The position numbers and the translations under genes are program-made. The notes under the pieces were generated by a model. The model searched no databases. It was not told the origin of the DNA and saw nothing but the letters and a program-made list of their open reading frames with translations. From positions 1 through 15,529 of the forward strand of contig CAUFXR010000066.1 in the NCBI GenBank assembly GCA_959596515.1: a stretch of 15,529 nucleotides of DNA, given 5' to 3'. Shown here in pieces: positions 1-6,636 of the stretch (positions are counted from its first letter, which is position 1; each line of letters begins with the position of its first letter). This DNA is from an uncultured Oscillospiraceae bacterium (GTDB taxonomy: Bacteria; Bacillota; Clostridia; Oscillospirales; Acutalibacteraceae).

Positions 1-109
1 TTTCCATTTCACCGATAAAAACGTCCGCATTCTCCCGCAGATTGACAGCTTCCGCCGCCATTCCGTGGGCCGCAAGGAATTTGTTCGCTTTTTCCTGAAT
101 GGTTGTCAT
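1..109 (-). CDS. N-terminal fragment of a hexokinase-like protein (tentative)
   Basis: This is the first 36 codons of a minus-strand gene that runs off the left edge of the window. The start is the ATG at 109, preceded by GAAGGAAGGATT, a good ribosome binding site. The visible peptide begins MTTIQEKANKFLAAHGM and continues to ...VFIGEME. The pattern of a short helical N-terminus ending in an 'F.xEM' stretch resembles the start of clostridial hexokinase-family proteins, where it precedes a 'GL.G..SSL.MIPTY' segment that would lie outside the window. That identification is from memory of the family and rests on very little sequence. The sugar-phosphate genes next door fit a sugar kinase but do not prove it. 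The existence of the gene is fairly secure; its function is a guess. Confidence 0.5.
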   Translation of the reverse strand, partial: MTTIQEKANKFLAAHGMAAEAVNLRENADVFIGEME

Positions 110-351
110 GTTACAATCCTTCCTTCTTGATATAAAATCGTGATGATGCGCCCCTCAACGCCGCATTACAATTACAGATTATAGCATAAAAGTTTCCCAA
201 AAAAAAGGAGGATAAATCAGAATTTTCAAAAGCTTAATCTTTACTCCTCTTAAGCCGCTTCGTGAAACCTTTCCGCTCAATTTTGTTATCTTCAAATAGC
301 ACAAATTGTAATTTTTGATATGTAAAATACTATTTGTATCAATTTAGAAGT

Positions 352-1209
352 CTATCCCAAAGCTTTCTGAAATTGATCTCGGAGAAAAGCGTTGTTCTCC
401 CGCAGTGTATCCTGCCAATTTTCCTGCCCTACATACCAAAACTCCGCGTTATACAGTCGCACACCCTGGTTCCAGGTGGTTTGAATCACGTTCACAAAGT
501 CTACGTGGCCGGTGCCGTAGGGCACCTCCCGGAAGATACCAGGCTTGGTCTCTTTCAGATGAACGGCGGAAATCGAACCTCTTCCTGTTTCCAGATCGTC
601 CGACACCCTAGTGTGATAGGTTACCGCCGCGTTGGTCAAATTTCCGGAATCGGGATAAACCTTTAAGTACGGGGAATTCACCAGCTTTACATAAGCCATG
701 GCTTTTTCCACGGTATTCATAAATTCTGTTTCCATCGTTTCAAAAGCCAGGGTCACACCCGCGGCCGCTGCCATTTTCGCGGATTTTTTCAAGTTCTCCA
801 GGAACAATGCCCGGGTATCCTCGCCGCCCTCCTCGTAGTATACGTCATAGCCGGCAAGCTGGATAATCCGCAAGCCCAAATCACAGGCAAGCTGAATAGC
901 CTTCTCCATGATTTCCAACCCTCTGGCGCGCACGGCCTCGTCCCGACTTCCCAAAGGATATTTTCGGTGTCCGCTGAGGCACATAGTCTTGATGGGAAGG
1001 TCTACCCGGTACATGGCGTCCACCAGGGCTTTCCGCTCCTCTTTTGTCATATCCAGCCGGCTCAACTTTTCATCGGTCTCGTCAATACTGATCTCCATGA
1101 AATCAAAGCCAGCGGCCTTGGCCTGTCCCAGCTTCTCTTCCAGGGTGAGGGTGTTTGGCATAGATTTTTCGTACAGACCCAAATAATAGCGTTTCAAAAA
1201 TTCCACCAT
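352..1209 (-). CDS. ulaE: L-ribulose-5-phosphate 3-epimerase (UlaE/SgaU family)
   Basis: A 285-residue TIM-barrel sugar-phosphate epimerase, about the usual length for the family. UlaE enzymes interconvert L-xylulose 5-phosphate and L-ribulose 5-phosphate in L-ascorbate and pentose use. The N-terminal 'LGLYEKSMP', the 'FMEISIDE' strand and the C-terminal block 'HLKETKPGIFREVPYG' are typical of this subfamily. The four metal-site residues expected from E. coli UlaE can be seen in order: Glu in 'AFETME', Asp in 'YPDSGN', His in 'AVHLKET' and Glu in 'NAEFWY'. The start at 1209 (ATG) has only a weak AACAGG before it. The gene follows a SigA-type promoter at 1419-1447 with a leader of about 200 nt. 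The true substrate could be another ketopentose phosphate. Confidence 0.88.
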   Translation of the reverse strand: MVEFLKRYYLGLYEKSMPNTLTLEEKLGQAKAAGFDFMEISIDETDEKLSRLDMTKEERKALVDAMYRVDLPIKTMCLSGHRKYPLGSRDEAVRARGLEIMEKAIQLACDLGLRIIQLAGYDVYYEEGGEDTRALFLENLKKSAKMAAAAGVTLAFETMETEFMNTVEKAMAYVKLVNSPYLKVYPDSGNLTNAAVTYHTRVSDDLETGRGSISAVHLKETKPGIFREVPYGTGHVDFVNVIQTTWNQGVRLYNAEFWYVGQENWQDTLRENNAFLRDQFQKALG

Positions 1210-1418
1210 CCTGTTCTTTGGCTTTTATCAATTTCAGTTTGCAAAGCACACTCGGCCTTAAAATGCAGGTAGCCACACGCGCCAGAGTCGTCAGCCGTGT
1301 TAGGTGACGAATCATCCCCGTGGTAAAAATAGCCGGCGGCATATCGGCTGTTTTGAAAAGCTGATCTCCTTCTGAGAAAATTTTGCCCTATGCTTTCTGC
1401 AAACTGATCTTTTCTTGT

Positions 1419-1447
1419 ATTATAACATTGAAAGGAAAATTTTTTAA
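1419..1447 (-). promoter_or_regulatory. SigA-type promoter for the ulaE-like gene
   Basis: On the minus strand, TTAAAA (1442-1447) and TATAAT (1419-1424) are separated by 17 bp. The -10 is a perfect consensus and the -35 is weak. The transcript would begin near 1412 and carry a leader of about 200 nt before the ATG at 1209. I could not assign the leader to any riboswitch class. Confidence 0.55.
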
Positions 1448-1457
1448 GCCTTTACGC

Positions 1458-1497
1458 AAAAATAGATGAAACGTTTTTCTTCGTTCCATCTATTTTT
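1458..1497 (-). terminator. Terminator downstream of the epimerase gene at 1715-2365
   Basis: An inverted repeat with 16-base arms (1458-1473 and 1482-1497) and an 8-base loop. On the minus strand there is one G-U pair, and the stem ends in UUUUU. It lies about 220 bp past the rpe-like stop codon, and between that gene and the ulaE promoter. A T-rich stretch on the plus strand means it could act in both directions. The stem is AT-rich, so efficiency is uncertain. Confidence 0.55.
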
Positions 1498-1714
1498 CAT
1501 CTTTCGCCCTTGTGTTGTTCTTTTCGTCTTGTGAAAAAAGCAGAATTCATCGTAACATTGCCGAATGCTGAAACATCCCTGGCATACTTAGCCAACGCTT
1601 TTCCGCTTTGGAAAAGTGAAAAAGCGCCTGCGCCCTCTCTGGACGCACCTTGTTTAGCCGCGCCCGCTTTCACGTTTCATACGAGCTTCAACCATTGGCT
1701 CAGCAAAAAGGCCC
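1498..1714. other. Intergenic stretch without a recognisable gene
   Basis: The gap between the two epimerase genes is 505 bp (1210-1714). It contains the ulaE leader (1210-1412), the ulaE promoter and the terminator hairpin. This remaining piece holds only a small GCTTTTCC/GGAAAAG hairpin near 1600-1620. I see no reading frame here with a ribosome binding site and a plausible protein. Confidence 0.4.
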
Positions 1715-2365
1715 TTACAGTGCTCTCAGTTCCGGAATGATTTCCTCATAGCTCCGCCCCTTGCCAAACAGGCTGGATGTTCCCAGCACAAAGCCCTTGA
1801 CTCCTTTTCTGCTTAAGCTGGCGATTCGCTCTGGAGAAATTGCTCCATCCGCTACCATCTCAAAGCCATACTTCTCCTTTAGAGCGGCCAGCTTTTCAAT
1901 TTTATGGTCGGTAAAATCCAGATACTTCTGACCGGCGAATCCCGGGTTTACCGTCATCACCAGCACGTATTCGGACAAATACAGAAGCTCCTCCACCGCG
2001 CTTATCGAAGTGCCTGGATTGATCGCGATACCCGGTTTCGCGCCTGCGGAAAGAATCTTTTGCAGGGTTCTGGTCGGATGGGTATCAGCCTCCGGATGGA
2101 TATAAATAATTTCAGCCCCCACATTGGCGAAAAGCTCCACGTAATTTCCCGGATCCTCAATCATCAAATGGACATCTGAGGGCTTTTTCCCCTGTCCGCA
2201 GATGTACTGAATGTCCTGTAAACCCATGCCAAAATTAGGGACGAACTTTCCATCCATCACATCCAAATGGTACAGATCGATCCCGGCTTTTTCCAAATCC
2301 TCCATTTCCTGTTTCAGCGCGCCAAAATCAGCGCACATCATAGATGGGCATAGCAGTTTTTCCAT
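1715..2365 (-). CDS. Ribulose-phosphate 3-epimerase family protein (Rpe or AlsE-like)
   Basis: A 216-residue TIM-barrel epimerase of normal length. Family signatures in order are 'PSMMCADF', the metal-binding 'HLDVMDGKFVPN', 'DVHLMIEDP', 'GIAINPGTS', 'MTVNPGFAGQ' and the phosphate-binding 'GTSSLFG' near the C-terminus. The enzymes interconvert D-ribulose 5-phosphate and D-xylulose 5-phosphate, or act on D-allulose 6-phosphate. 'CADF', 'HPE' and 'GTSSLF' look closer to the AlsE (allulose-6-phosphate) branch than to housekeeping Rpe, but I cannot settle this by eye. The start ATG at 2365 has a strong AAGGAGGAGACT site. The transcript has a leader of about 350 nt from a promoter at 2723-2750. 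A small GGCCG/CGGCC hairpin (2379-2400) sits just before the ribosome binding site. Confidence 0.9.
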   Translation of the reverse strand: MEKLLCPSMMCADFGALKQEMEDLEKAGIDLYHLDVMDGKFVPNFGMGLQDIQYICGQGKKPSDVHLMIEDPGNYVELFANVGAEIIYIHPEADTHPTRTLQKILSAGAKPGIAINPGTSISAVEELLYLSEYVLVMTVNPGFAGQKYLDFTDHKIEKLAALKEKYGFEMVADGAISPERIASLSRKGVKGFVLGTSSLFGKGRSYEEIIPELRAL

Positions 2366-2722
2366 AGTCTCCTCCTTCAGGCCGCCAGGTTATCCGGCCT
2401 AACTTTATTAGTTTGAATCACCGACGTTCTTATGAAAAATTTCTTCCATGGTCCCGAAAAATCGAGTCTGGAGAGTAAAAAGGCTGCGGTTTCGTATGAT
2501 CAACTGGGCTTTTACTGGCGCTTTCACCGGCGAGCATAAAAGCAGCAGTCCCGCAAGCTTTTCTTCTTTTGCCGGATTTCCTATCGATCGGTAAACCGCC
2601 GTCTCAAAACCCGCTTTCAAGCCGTCGGCTGTAAACTATCTTCTCGCAGCCTTAAGCGTCTTGACGCCAGCCGGTAAAACGATTGCTCCTTTCGGTCAAC
2701 CCCATTTTTTTCGCCATTTTCT
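2366..2722 (-). promoter_or_regulatory. Long 5' leader of the rpe-like gene, no gene seen
   Basis: About 350 nt separate the predicted transcription start (near 2716) from the epimerase ATG. The leader ends in a 6-bp hairpin, AGGCCG (2379-2384) with CGGCCT (2395-2400), directly before the Shine-Dalgarno. A 70-codon frame inside it (2408-2620) starts at TTG, lacks a ribosome binding site and resembles nothing known to me, so I treat the stretch as non-coding. I did not find a T-box consensus or another riboswitch core that I recognise. Confidence 0.35.
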
Positions 2723-2750
2723 ATCTTAAAGCATTTTTTAAAATTGTCAA
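2723..2750 (-). promoter_or_regulatory. SigA-type promoter of the rpe-like gene
   Basis: On the minus strand a perfect TTGACA (2745-2750) is followed after 16 bp by TAAGAT (2723-2728). It diverges from the collagen-like gene that starts at 2954. Confidence 0.6.
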
Positions 2751-2793
2751 TGCCATTCTGAAATTGATCCGCCGAGAAAGAACGCACCTAGTC

Positions 2794-2824
2794 ACTTCCA
2801 GAGCATATACTGGCAAATGGAAGT
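2794..2824. repeat. Inverted repeat upstream of the collagen-like gene
   Basis: Perfect 7-base arms ACTTCCA (2794-2800) and TGGAAGT (2818-2824) flank a 17-base spacer. They lie between the divergent rpe and collagen-gene promoters. This could be an operator or a chance repeat. A partly overlapping GGAA-N4-TTCC palindrome follows at 2819-2830. Confidence 0.25.
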
Positions 2825-2890
2825 ATTTCCGACTTTCCATGCGGTAAAATTTATCTGCGCGCCCACGCAACCTCGAGGCGAATCAACTGC

Positions 2891-2922
2891 TTGTCTCCCA
2901 AAAACATTTTTCCGCATAGTAT
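2891..2922 (+). promoter_or_regulatory. Candidate promoter of the collagen-like gene
   Basis: CATAGTAT (2915-2922) lies about 30 bp before the ribosome binding site. A CATA-type -10 is typical of the sporulation sigma factors E and K. However, I see neither the AC of a SigK -35 nor the ATA of a SigE -35 at the right distance. TTGTCT (2891-2896) with 18 bp spacing to CATAGT would make a weak SigA promoter instead. The sigma factor is therefore undecided. Confidence 0.25.
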
Positions 2923-2953
2923 GGTATGAAACTTAATCAAGGAGGTTAGGGAA

Positions 2954-3469
2954 ATGAGAATTTACCCCAATGATAATTTAAAGCAATCCTGTTGCCCGCC
3001 ACCCTGTTGTCCCCCTCCCCCGCCCTGCTGCTGTGTACCGGTATCCCCCTGTGAATGCACAGGTGCCACAGGCCCTACCGGAGCAACCGGCCCTACGGGC
3101 GCAACTGGACCCCAGGGCCCTCAGGGCGCTCAAGGTCCTATGGGATTACAAGGCGCAGTCGGCCCCCAGGGTCCCCAAGGAATTGCCGGTGACACAGGTC
3201 CCACCGGACCTACAGGAGCGACCGGCGCGACCGGACCTACCGGGCCCACTGGGCCTGCGGGAACGACCGGCGCGACTGGCCCTACCGGTCCCACTGGGCC
3301 TACGGGAGCGACTGGCGCTGATGGTACAAGTGTTACCGGACCGACTGGTCCTACCGGCCCCACCGGTGCGGTAATAATAGGGCAACTTCGCAAATCAAAA
3401 AGATACGGACAACCCTCGACAGGTCATCCGTATCTTTTTGATAAGACAAATGATTACGGCATTTCTTGA
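2954..3469 (+). CDS. Collagen-like surface protein, 5' part, interrupted by the element
   Basis: A 171-codon frame with a strong GGAGGT ribosome binding site 7 bp before the ATG. Residues 1-35 are a Cys/Pro-rich head with Cys at 13, 14, 18, 19, 25-27, 33 and 35. From Gly37 the protein is an unbroken collagen-like Gly-X-Y repeat, mostly GPT and GAT, up to Ala139. Such proteins form triple helices and in Firmicutes often decorate spores or the exosporium (BclA-like), where the Thr residues carry sugars. No signal peptide is visible. After Ala139 (base 3370) the repeat stops abruptly and 32 unrelated residues follow to the TGA at 3467. Those residues are encoded by the inserted element. The missing 3' part resumes at 15435. 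The protein made from this form would lack its C-terminal domain, and a terminator hairpin sits before the stop codon. Confidence 0.88.
   Translation: MRIYPNDNLKQSCCPPPCCPPPPPCCCVPVSPCECTGATGPTGATGPTGATGPQGPQGAQGPMGLQGAVGPQGPQGIAGDTGPTGPTGATGATGPTGPTGPAGTTGATGPTGPTGPTGATGADGTSVTGPTGPTGPTGAVIIGQLRKSKRYGQPSTGHPYLFDKTNDYGIS
3364..3371. repeat. 8-bp direct repeat CGGTGCGG at left element boundary
   Basis: The octamer CGGTGCGG occurs here and at 15423-15430. It marks both ends of the element. Recombination exactly between these copies would put the collagen repeat out of frame, so the true crossover may be the nearby GCG (3368-3370 and 15432-15434). Confidence 0.55.
3394..3442. terminator. Bidirectional terminator hairpin just inside the left end
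   Basis: Perfect 16-base arms, ATCAAAAAGATACGGA (3394-3409) and its reverse complement (3427-3442), enclose a 17-base loop. The core GATACGGA/TCCGTATC stem is flanked by A5 and T5, the layout of a terminator that works on both strands. It lies 24 bp inside the element. It would stop collagen-gene transcripts from entering the element and cargo transcripts from leaving it. It lies within the truncated reading frame, before the stop codon. It could alternatively be a recombinase accessory site. Confidence 0.7.
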
Positions 3470-3969
3470 ATGGTGACAAAGGGGCGAATACAGAAGAACT
3501 CGCAAATCCGCTCTAATTTTTCAAGATCTTCGCTTTTTGAAAAAATAGAGTCCCTTTCTAACCCAGATCACTACCAAATATAAAAATGATTATACTCTCA
3601 TAAGCTCGCCTATAGAACCGCTATTGATGGTATCCATTCTTAATACAACGCAACCCGATTTTATTAAAGATACCATTCAACAGCTAAAAATATTTTACTT
3701 TTCTAATCGATAGAACAACAAAAAGCAAAACTATTCATCAGTTTTTCCATAAATATTTCAATTAAATTTTTGGGTGCTCATTTTCTAAGCATCAATAACT
3801 ACCCTTTTCTTTGAAGTCTGTTAGGACAACAAAAACAGCTCACACACTCGCATAAATTTGGAAACTCGGAGGCGAAAAATGACTTCTGAAAGCTCCATCC
3901 AAGCGTGACAGTTTGTTTTAGCCGGTAAGACATCTAGCCGATAGAAAAAATTTTTCTTCCTATTTAATA
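3470..3969. other. AT-rich non-coding stretch at the left end of the element
   Basis: These 500 bp between the truncated collagen frame and the flippase stop codon hold no credible gene. An imperfect inverted repeat with 14-base arms (3511-3524 and 3537-3550, one mismatch, 12-base loop) could end the cargo operon or serve as a protein-binding site. TAGCCG occurs twice between about 3918 and 3942. A 28-codon frame starting at 3627 has no visible ribosome binding site and is not called. Confidence 0.45.
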
Positions 3970-5499
3970 TTATCTCGACCTTTTCAAAATCCGCTTAACC
4001 GGAGAAAGCAAAAGATTCTTTTCATAAGCGTTCATGCCAATTAACCACACAGAAGTGCAATAGAGTACGCATACGACAAGTCCTTTCACAATTAACCCTG
4101 ACCAGCCAGAAAGAGGAATCAAGGCGGTTACCGCCCAAGAGGCTCCGAAAGCCACAAGAATCGCCCAAAAGATTCCCCGCAGGGTTTCGCGATAGGATCG
4201 TGGCATATCAAGCCCCACTTTTTTGTGATAATAAAGATTGATAATTACAATATTTCCGATAATCAGCGATAGGACCGTTCCAAAAGCCGCTCCGATCGCG
4301 CCGAAACGGGGCGATAAAGCGAAACTCAGCGCGATATTGCCCACACAAACGCCTAGATAGCTGAGCACGCGAAACCGCATCTGGTTTTTTACCTGCAAAA
4401 TAACAATCCCGATATTTTGAAAACAAGGGATCGTAGTTGCCAGCAATACCGAACTGGCGACATAATAGGCAGCCATATACCGCTCGCCCAGCCATACCGA
4501 GATAAAGTCTCGTCCGATCACCAAGAAACCTACCAGCACCAAACCCAGAATCAGCAGTTGGATTCTGCCAACCCGTATCATCAAATCTGTCAGCTTTTCC
4601 CCTGCCTCTTGCTCCGTGACAATTTTGGTAATCGTCGGCAGGAACATAGTGGCCAAAGCGGTGGAAATCATAATATAATAATTAGGGATGGTCATACCAT
4701 AAGCGAAAGCGTTAATCTCGATTGGTGGTGCGGAAACCACACCCAATACCAGTTGTCCAAGCTTCCAATAGATCTGATTAATCAGCATATCCAGGAAGAT
4801 ATAAAAGGAGTAGTGAGTAATTTCCTTCATCATGGCGAAGTTCATCCCACGGAAGGAAACCTTAACCTTTAGCCCTATAAACACGTAAGCCGCAAATATC
4901 AAAGCGGTGACCACATTCAGCGCCGTATCTAAAATGACAATAGCTACCGAATCATAACCCATAACTAAAAGCAAAATGAGCAAAATAATTCTAAGGATAG
5001 TCCGCAGCCAAGTGACAATTTTTTGGAAGGAAAACCGGCCATAGCCACTCATAATCGCCGGAAAAGCATTAGACAACAGCGAAAACGCCAAATTGACGAT
5101 CAAAATCATGAACATCAGTAGCGCTTTTTGGATGTCCGCTTGTGTATATGCGCTGTTTGCCAGTGCTTTCGGTAAAAAGGGCGAAATCGCTAACCCGACC
5201 CCAATGACCAAAACCGCGAAAAATGTATAGAGCACAAAGGCCATTCCTAAAAATCGCCGCTGTTCCTGCTCTTTATTTTCCAGGCGATATTTTGCCACAT
5301 ACCGGATAATCGCGTTGCTGATGCCAAAATCCAAAACAGAAATATACCCTACCAGCGCGCCGATCAGGTTATATAGACTGCATTCCGTATCTCCCAAAAA
5401 CTTCAACATGACCGGAGCGACTAGAAGTCCTACGATAATATTAGTAAAAATCGAAAGATATGAAAAAACAGCTCCTGATTTAATTTGACTTTTTGCCAT
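3970..5499 (-). CDS. Wzx-type polysaccharide flippase (MOP superfamily)
   Basis: A 509-residue integral membrane protein with about 12-14 hydrophobic segments and short charged loops. Flippases of this type move undecaprenyl-linked repeat units from the cytoplasmic to the outer face of the membrane. The N-terminus (SGAVFSYLSIFTNIIVGLLV... ending in PVMLKFLGD) and 'LYNLIGALVGYISVLDFGISNAI' are the usual opening of the family, and 'GAIGAAFGT' lies in the C-terminal half. I chose the ATG at 5499, 7 bp after the pyruvyltransferase stop, because the longer frame (to 5538) overlaps that gene and begins with a non-family peptide. It is the last gene of the operon. The substrate cannot be read from the sequence. 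Confidence 0.88.
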   Translation of the reverse strand: MAKSQIKSGAVFSYLSIFTNIIVGLLVAPVMLKFLGDTECSLYNLIGALVGYISVLDFGISNAIIRYVAKYRLENKEQEQRRFLGMAFVLYTFFAVLVIGVGLAISPFLPKALANSAYTQADIQKALLMFMILIVNLAFSLLSNAFPAIMSGYGRFSFQKIVTWLRTILRIILLILLLVMGYDSVAIVILDTALNVVTALIFAAYVFIGLKVKVSFRGMNFAMMKEITHYSFYIFLDMLINQIYWKLGQLVLGVVSAPPIEINAFAYGMTIPNYYIMISTALATMFLPTITKIVTEQEAGEKLTDLMIRVGRIQLLILGLVLVGFLVIGRDFISVWLGERYMAAYYVASSVLLATTIPCFQNIGIVILQVKNQMRFRVLSYLGVCVGNIALSFALSPRFGAIGAAFGTVLSLIIGNIVIINLYYHKKVGLDMPRSYRETLRGIFWAILVAFGASWAVTALIPLSGWSGLIVKGLVVCVLYCTSVWLIGMNAYEKNLLLSPVKRILKRSR

Positions 5500-5506
5500 A
5501 ATTTTC

Positions 5507-6625
5507 TTATTCCACCGCCTTATAGTGATCCAAAGCACCGGTCAAATAGCCAAGAGACTTTCTCCTCTCTTCTTCTAACCGTTCTCGGATCAGAGAATAA
5601 TCTATTGGCGTCAGATCAGCGTCCCCGCCCTCATCATTCACAAGCCGAGAGGATGCGCCTAATCGGGCAAGAATATGAACAAGCCTGGAATTTTGATTTT
5701 CTGGGTCAATTTCCTCGTGGCGCTTCAAAGCGAAAAAATTTTTTTCCAGATTTAATGAGAAAATAGTCCCATGAAAAGAGTCCGTACAAATATACGCGGC
5801 ATTTTGAATCAATCCTACAAATTCTCGGGGGCCTGCGTCAATTTTTCGAATGTCGCCAAAGAATAAGTCTTGATTCACCGCGGGAATAACTACCAGCTTA
5901 TAACCAGTCTTTTTTTTCAAACGCAAAGCAAATTCTCTCACTGGCTTCCGGTTGCCCAGAAAATAGCATAAAATATACGGTTCTGAAAGCTCTGGCTGAA
6001 TAGAAAATTTTTCCCACTCTTCTTTTGTCTTCAGCAGAGTAGGGTCCAAAACCACCTCGGGCCGTCTGCCGCATAGTTCTTCAATCAAAGCGGCACCGTG
6101 TTCTTCCCGGATCGATAGGAAATCGATCCGATCGATCAACTCTTTCATTTTAGGCTTTACTATTTCTGGAATATAGGTATAACCTATGCTGGGACCGTAA
6201 GCTATTTTTCCTATGTTTTTCGGAACAAAGCCCAGAAAATAAACAGGATCAAAAATACGAGCGCCAGGCGTCCATATCTGGTCACTGCCGCAAAGGAAGG
6301 CTTCATATTGTCCGCTGTCCCGCGCGATTTCTTCTCCTGTGACATAAACCTGACTCTGGGGGATATCCTTTTCCTGGAATAAATCAAACCGTCTGGCCTT
6401 CAACCTGTAATGTTTCCAGAACAGGCGGCGGACAAGAGCCGGGGGAATTCTCCGTAGGGTGTCCGTTAATTTATCAATCCGGCCTGTAAAAATGACATTT
6501 TCATCCCTACAGTATTGGATAAGCTCCGCAGAATAACCTAAATCGTTTATTTTTGACACTAGGGAATAAGCCTGCAAAACCGACCCATAATTATAGACTT
6601 TATACCAAGTCAAAATTCCAAACAT
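5507..6625 (-). CDS. Polysaccharide pyruvyltransferase family protein
   Basis: 372 residues. The N-terminal 'GILTWYKVYNYGSVLQAYSL' is the classic signature of the polysaccharide pyruvyltransferase family, followed by 'CGSDQIW' and the C-terminal 'DSFHGTIFSL'. Members move a pyruvyl group from phosphoenolpyruvate onto a sugar, giving an acidic ketal. In secondary cell wall polysaccharides a pyruvylated ManNAc anchors SLH-domain proteins, but this protein looks more like the exopolysaccharide branch than CsaB. The start is ATG 6625, with GGGAG 6 bp upstream. A GTG at 6637 that overlaps the previous stop is the alternative. It sits directly after the F420-dehydrogenase-like gene, a pairing I recall from many Firmicute and archaeal polysaccharide loci. 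Confidence 0.9.
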   Translation of the reverse strand: MFGILTWYKVYNYGSVLQAYSLVSKINDLGYSAELIQYCRDENVIFTGRIDKLTDTLRRIPPALVRRLFWKHYRLKARRFDLFQEKDIPQSQVYVTGEEIARDSGQYEAFLCGSDQIWTPGARIFDPVYFLGFVPKNIGKIAYGPSIGYTYIPEIVKPKMKELIDRIDFLSIREEHGAALIEELCGRRPEVVLDPTLLKTKEEWEKFSIQPELSEPYILCYFLGNRKPVREFALRLKKKTGYKLVVIPAVNQDLFFGDIRKIDAGPREFVGLIQNAAYICTDSFHGTIFSLNLEKNFFALKRHEEIDPENQNSRLVHILARLGASSRLVNDEGGDADLTPIDYSLIRERLEEERRKSLGYLTGALDHYKAVE

Positions 6626-6636
6626 TGTTACTCCCA

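Noticed and set aside
2408..2620. 70-codon minus-strand frame in the rpe leader
   Set aside because: It starts at TTG, lacks a ribosome binding site and has no recognisable protein pattern.
2366..2715. T-box or other riboswitch before the epimerase gene
   Set aside because: No T-box AGGGTGGNACCGCG-type core or other known riboswitch core was found by eye.
3060..3370. Possible CRISPR or satellite array
   Set aside because: Repeats are 9-bp multiples that encode Gly-X-Y in one frame with degenerate third positions. There are no unique spacers.
3033..3393. Several long open frames on both strands over the collagen repeat (113, 87 and 79 codons)
   Set aside because: They are shadows of the 9-bp periodic Gly-X-Y codons. 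None has a ribosome binding site, and their peptides are simple reflections of the repeat.
3627..3713. Short 28-codon frame starting MVSILNTTQPDF
   Set aside because: Too short, with no ribosome binding site and no recognised family. It could be a remnant, but nothing supports calling it.
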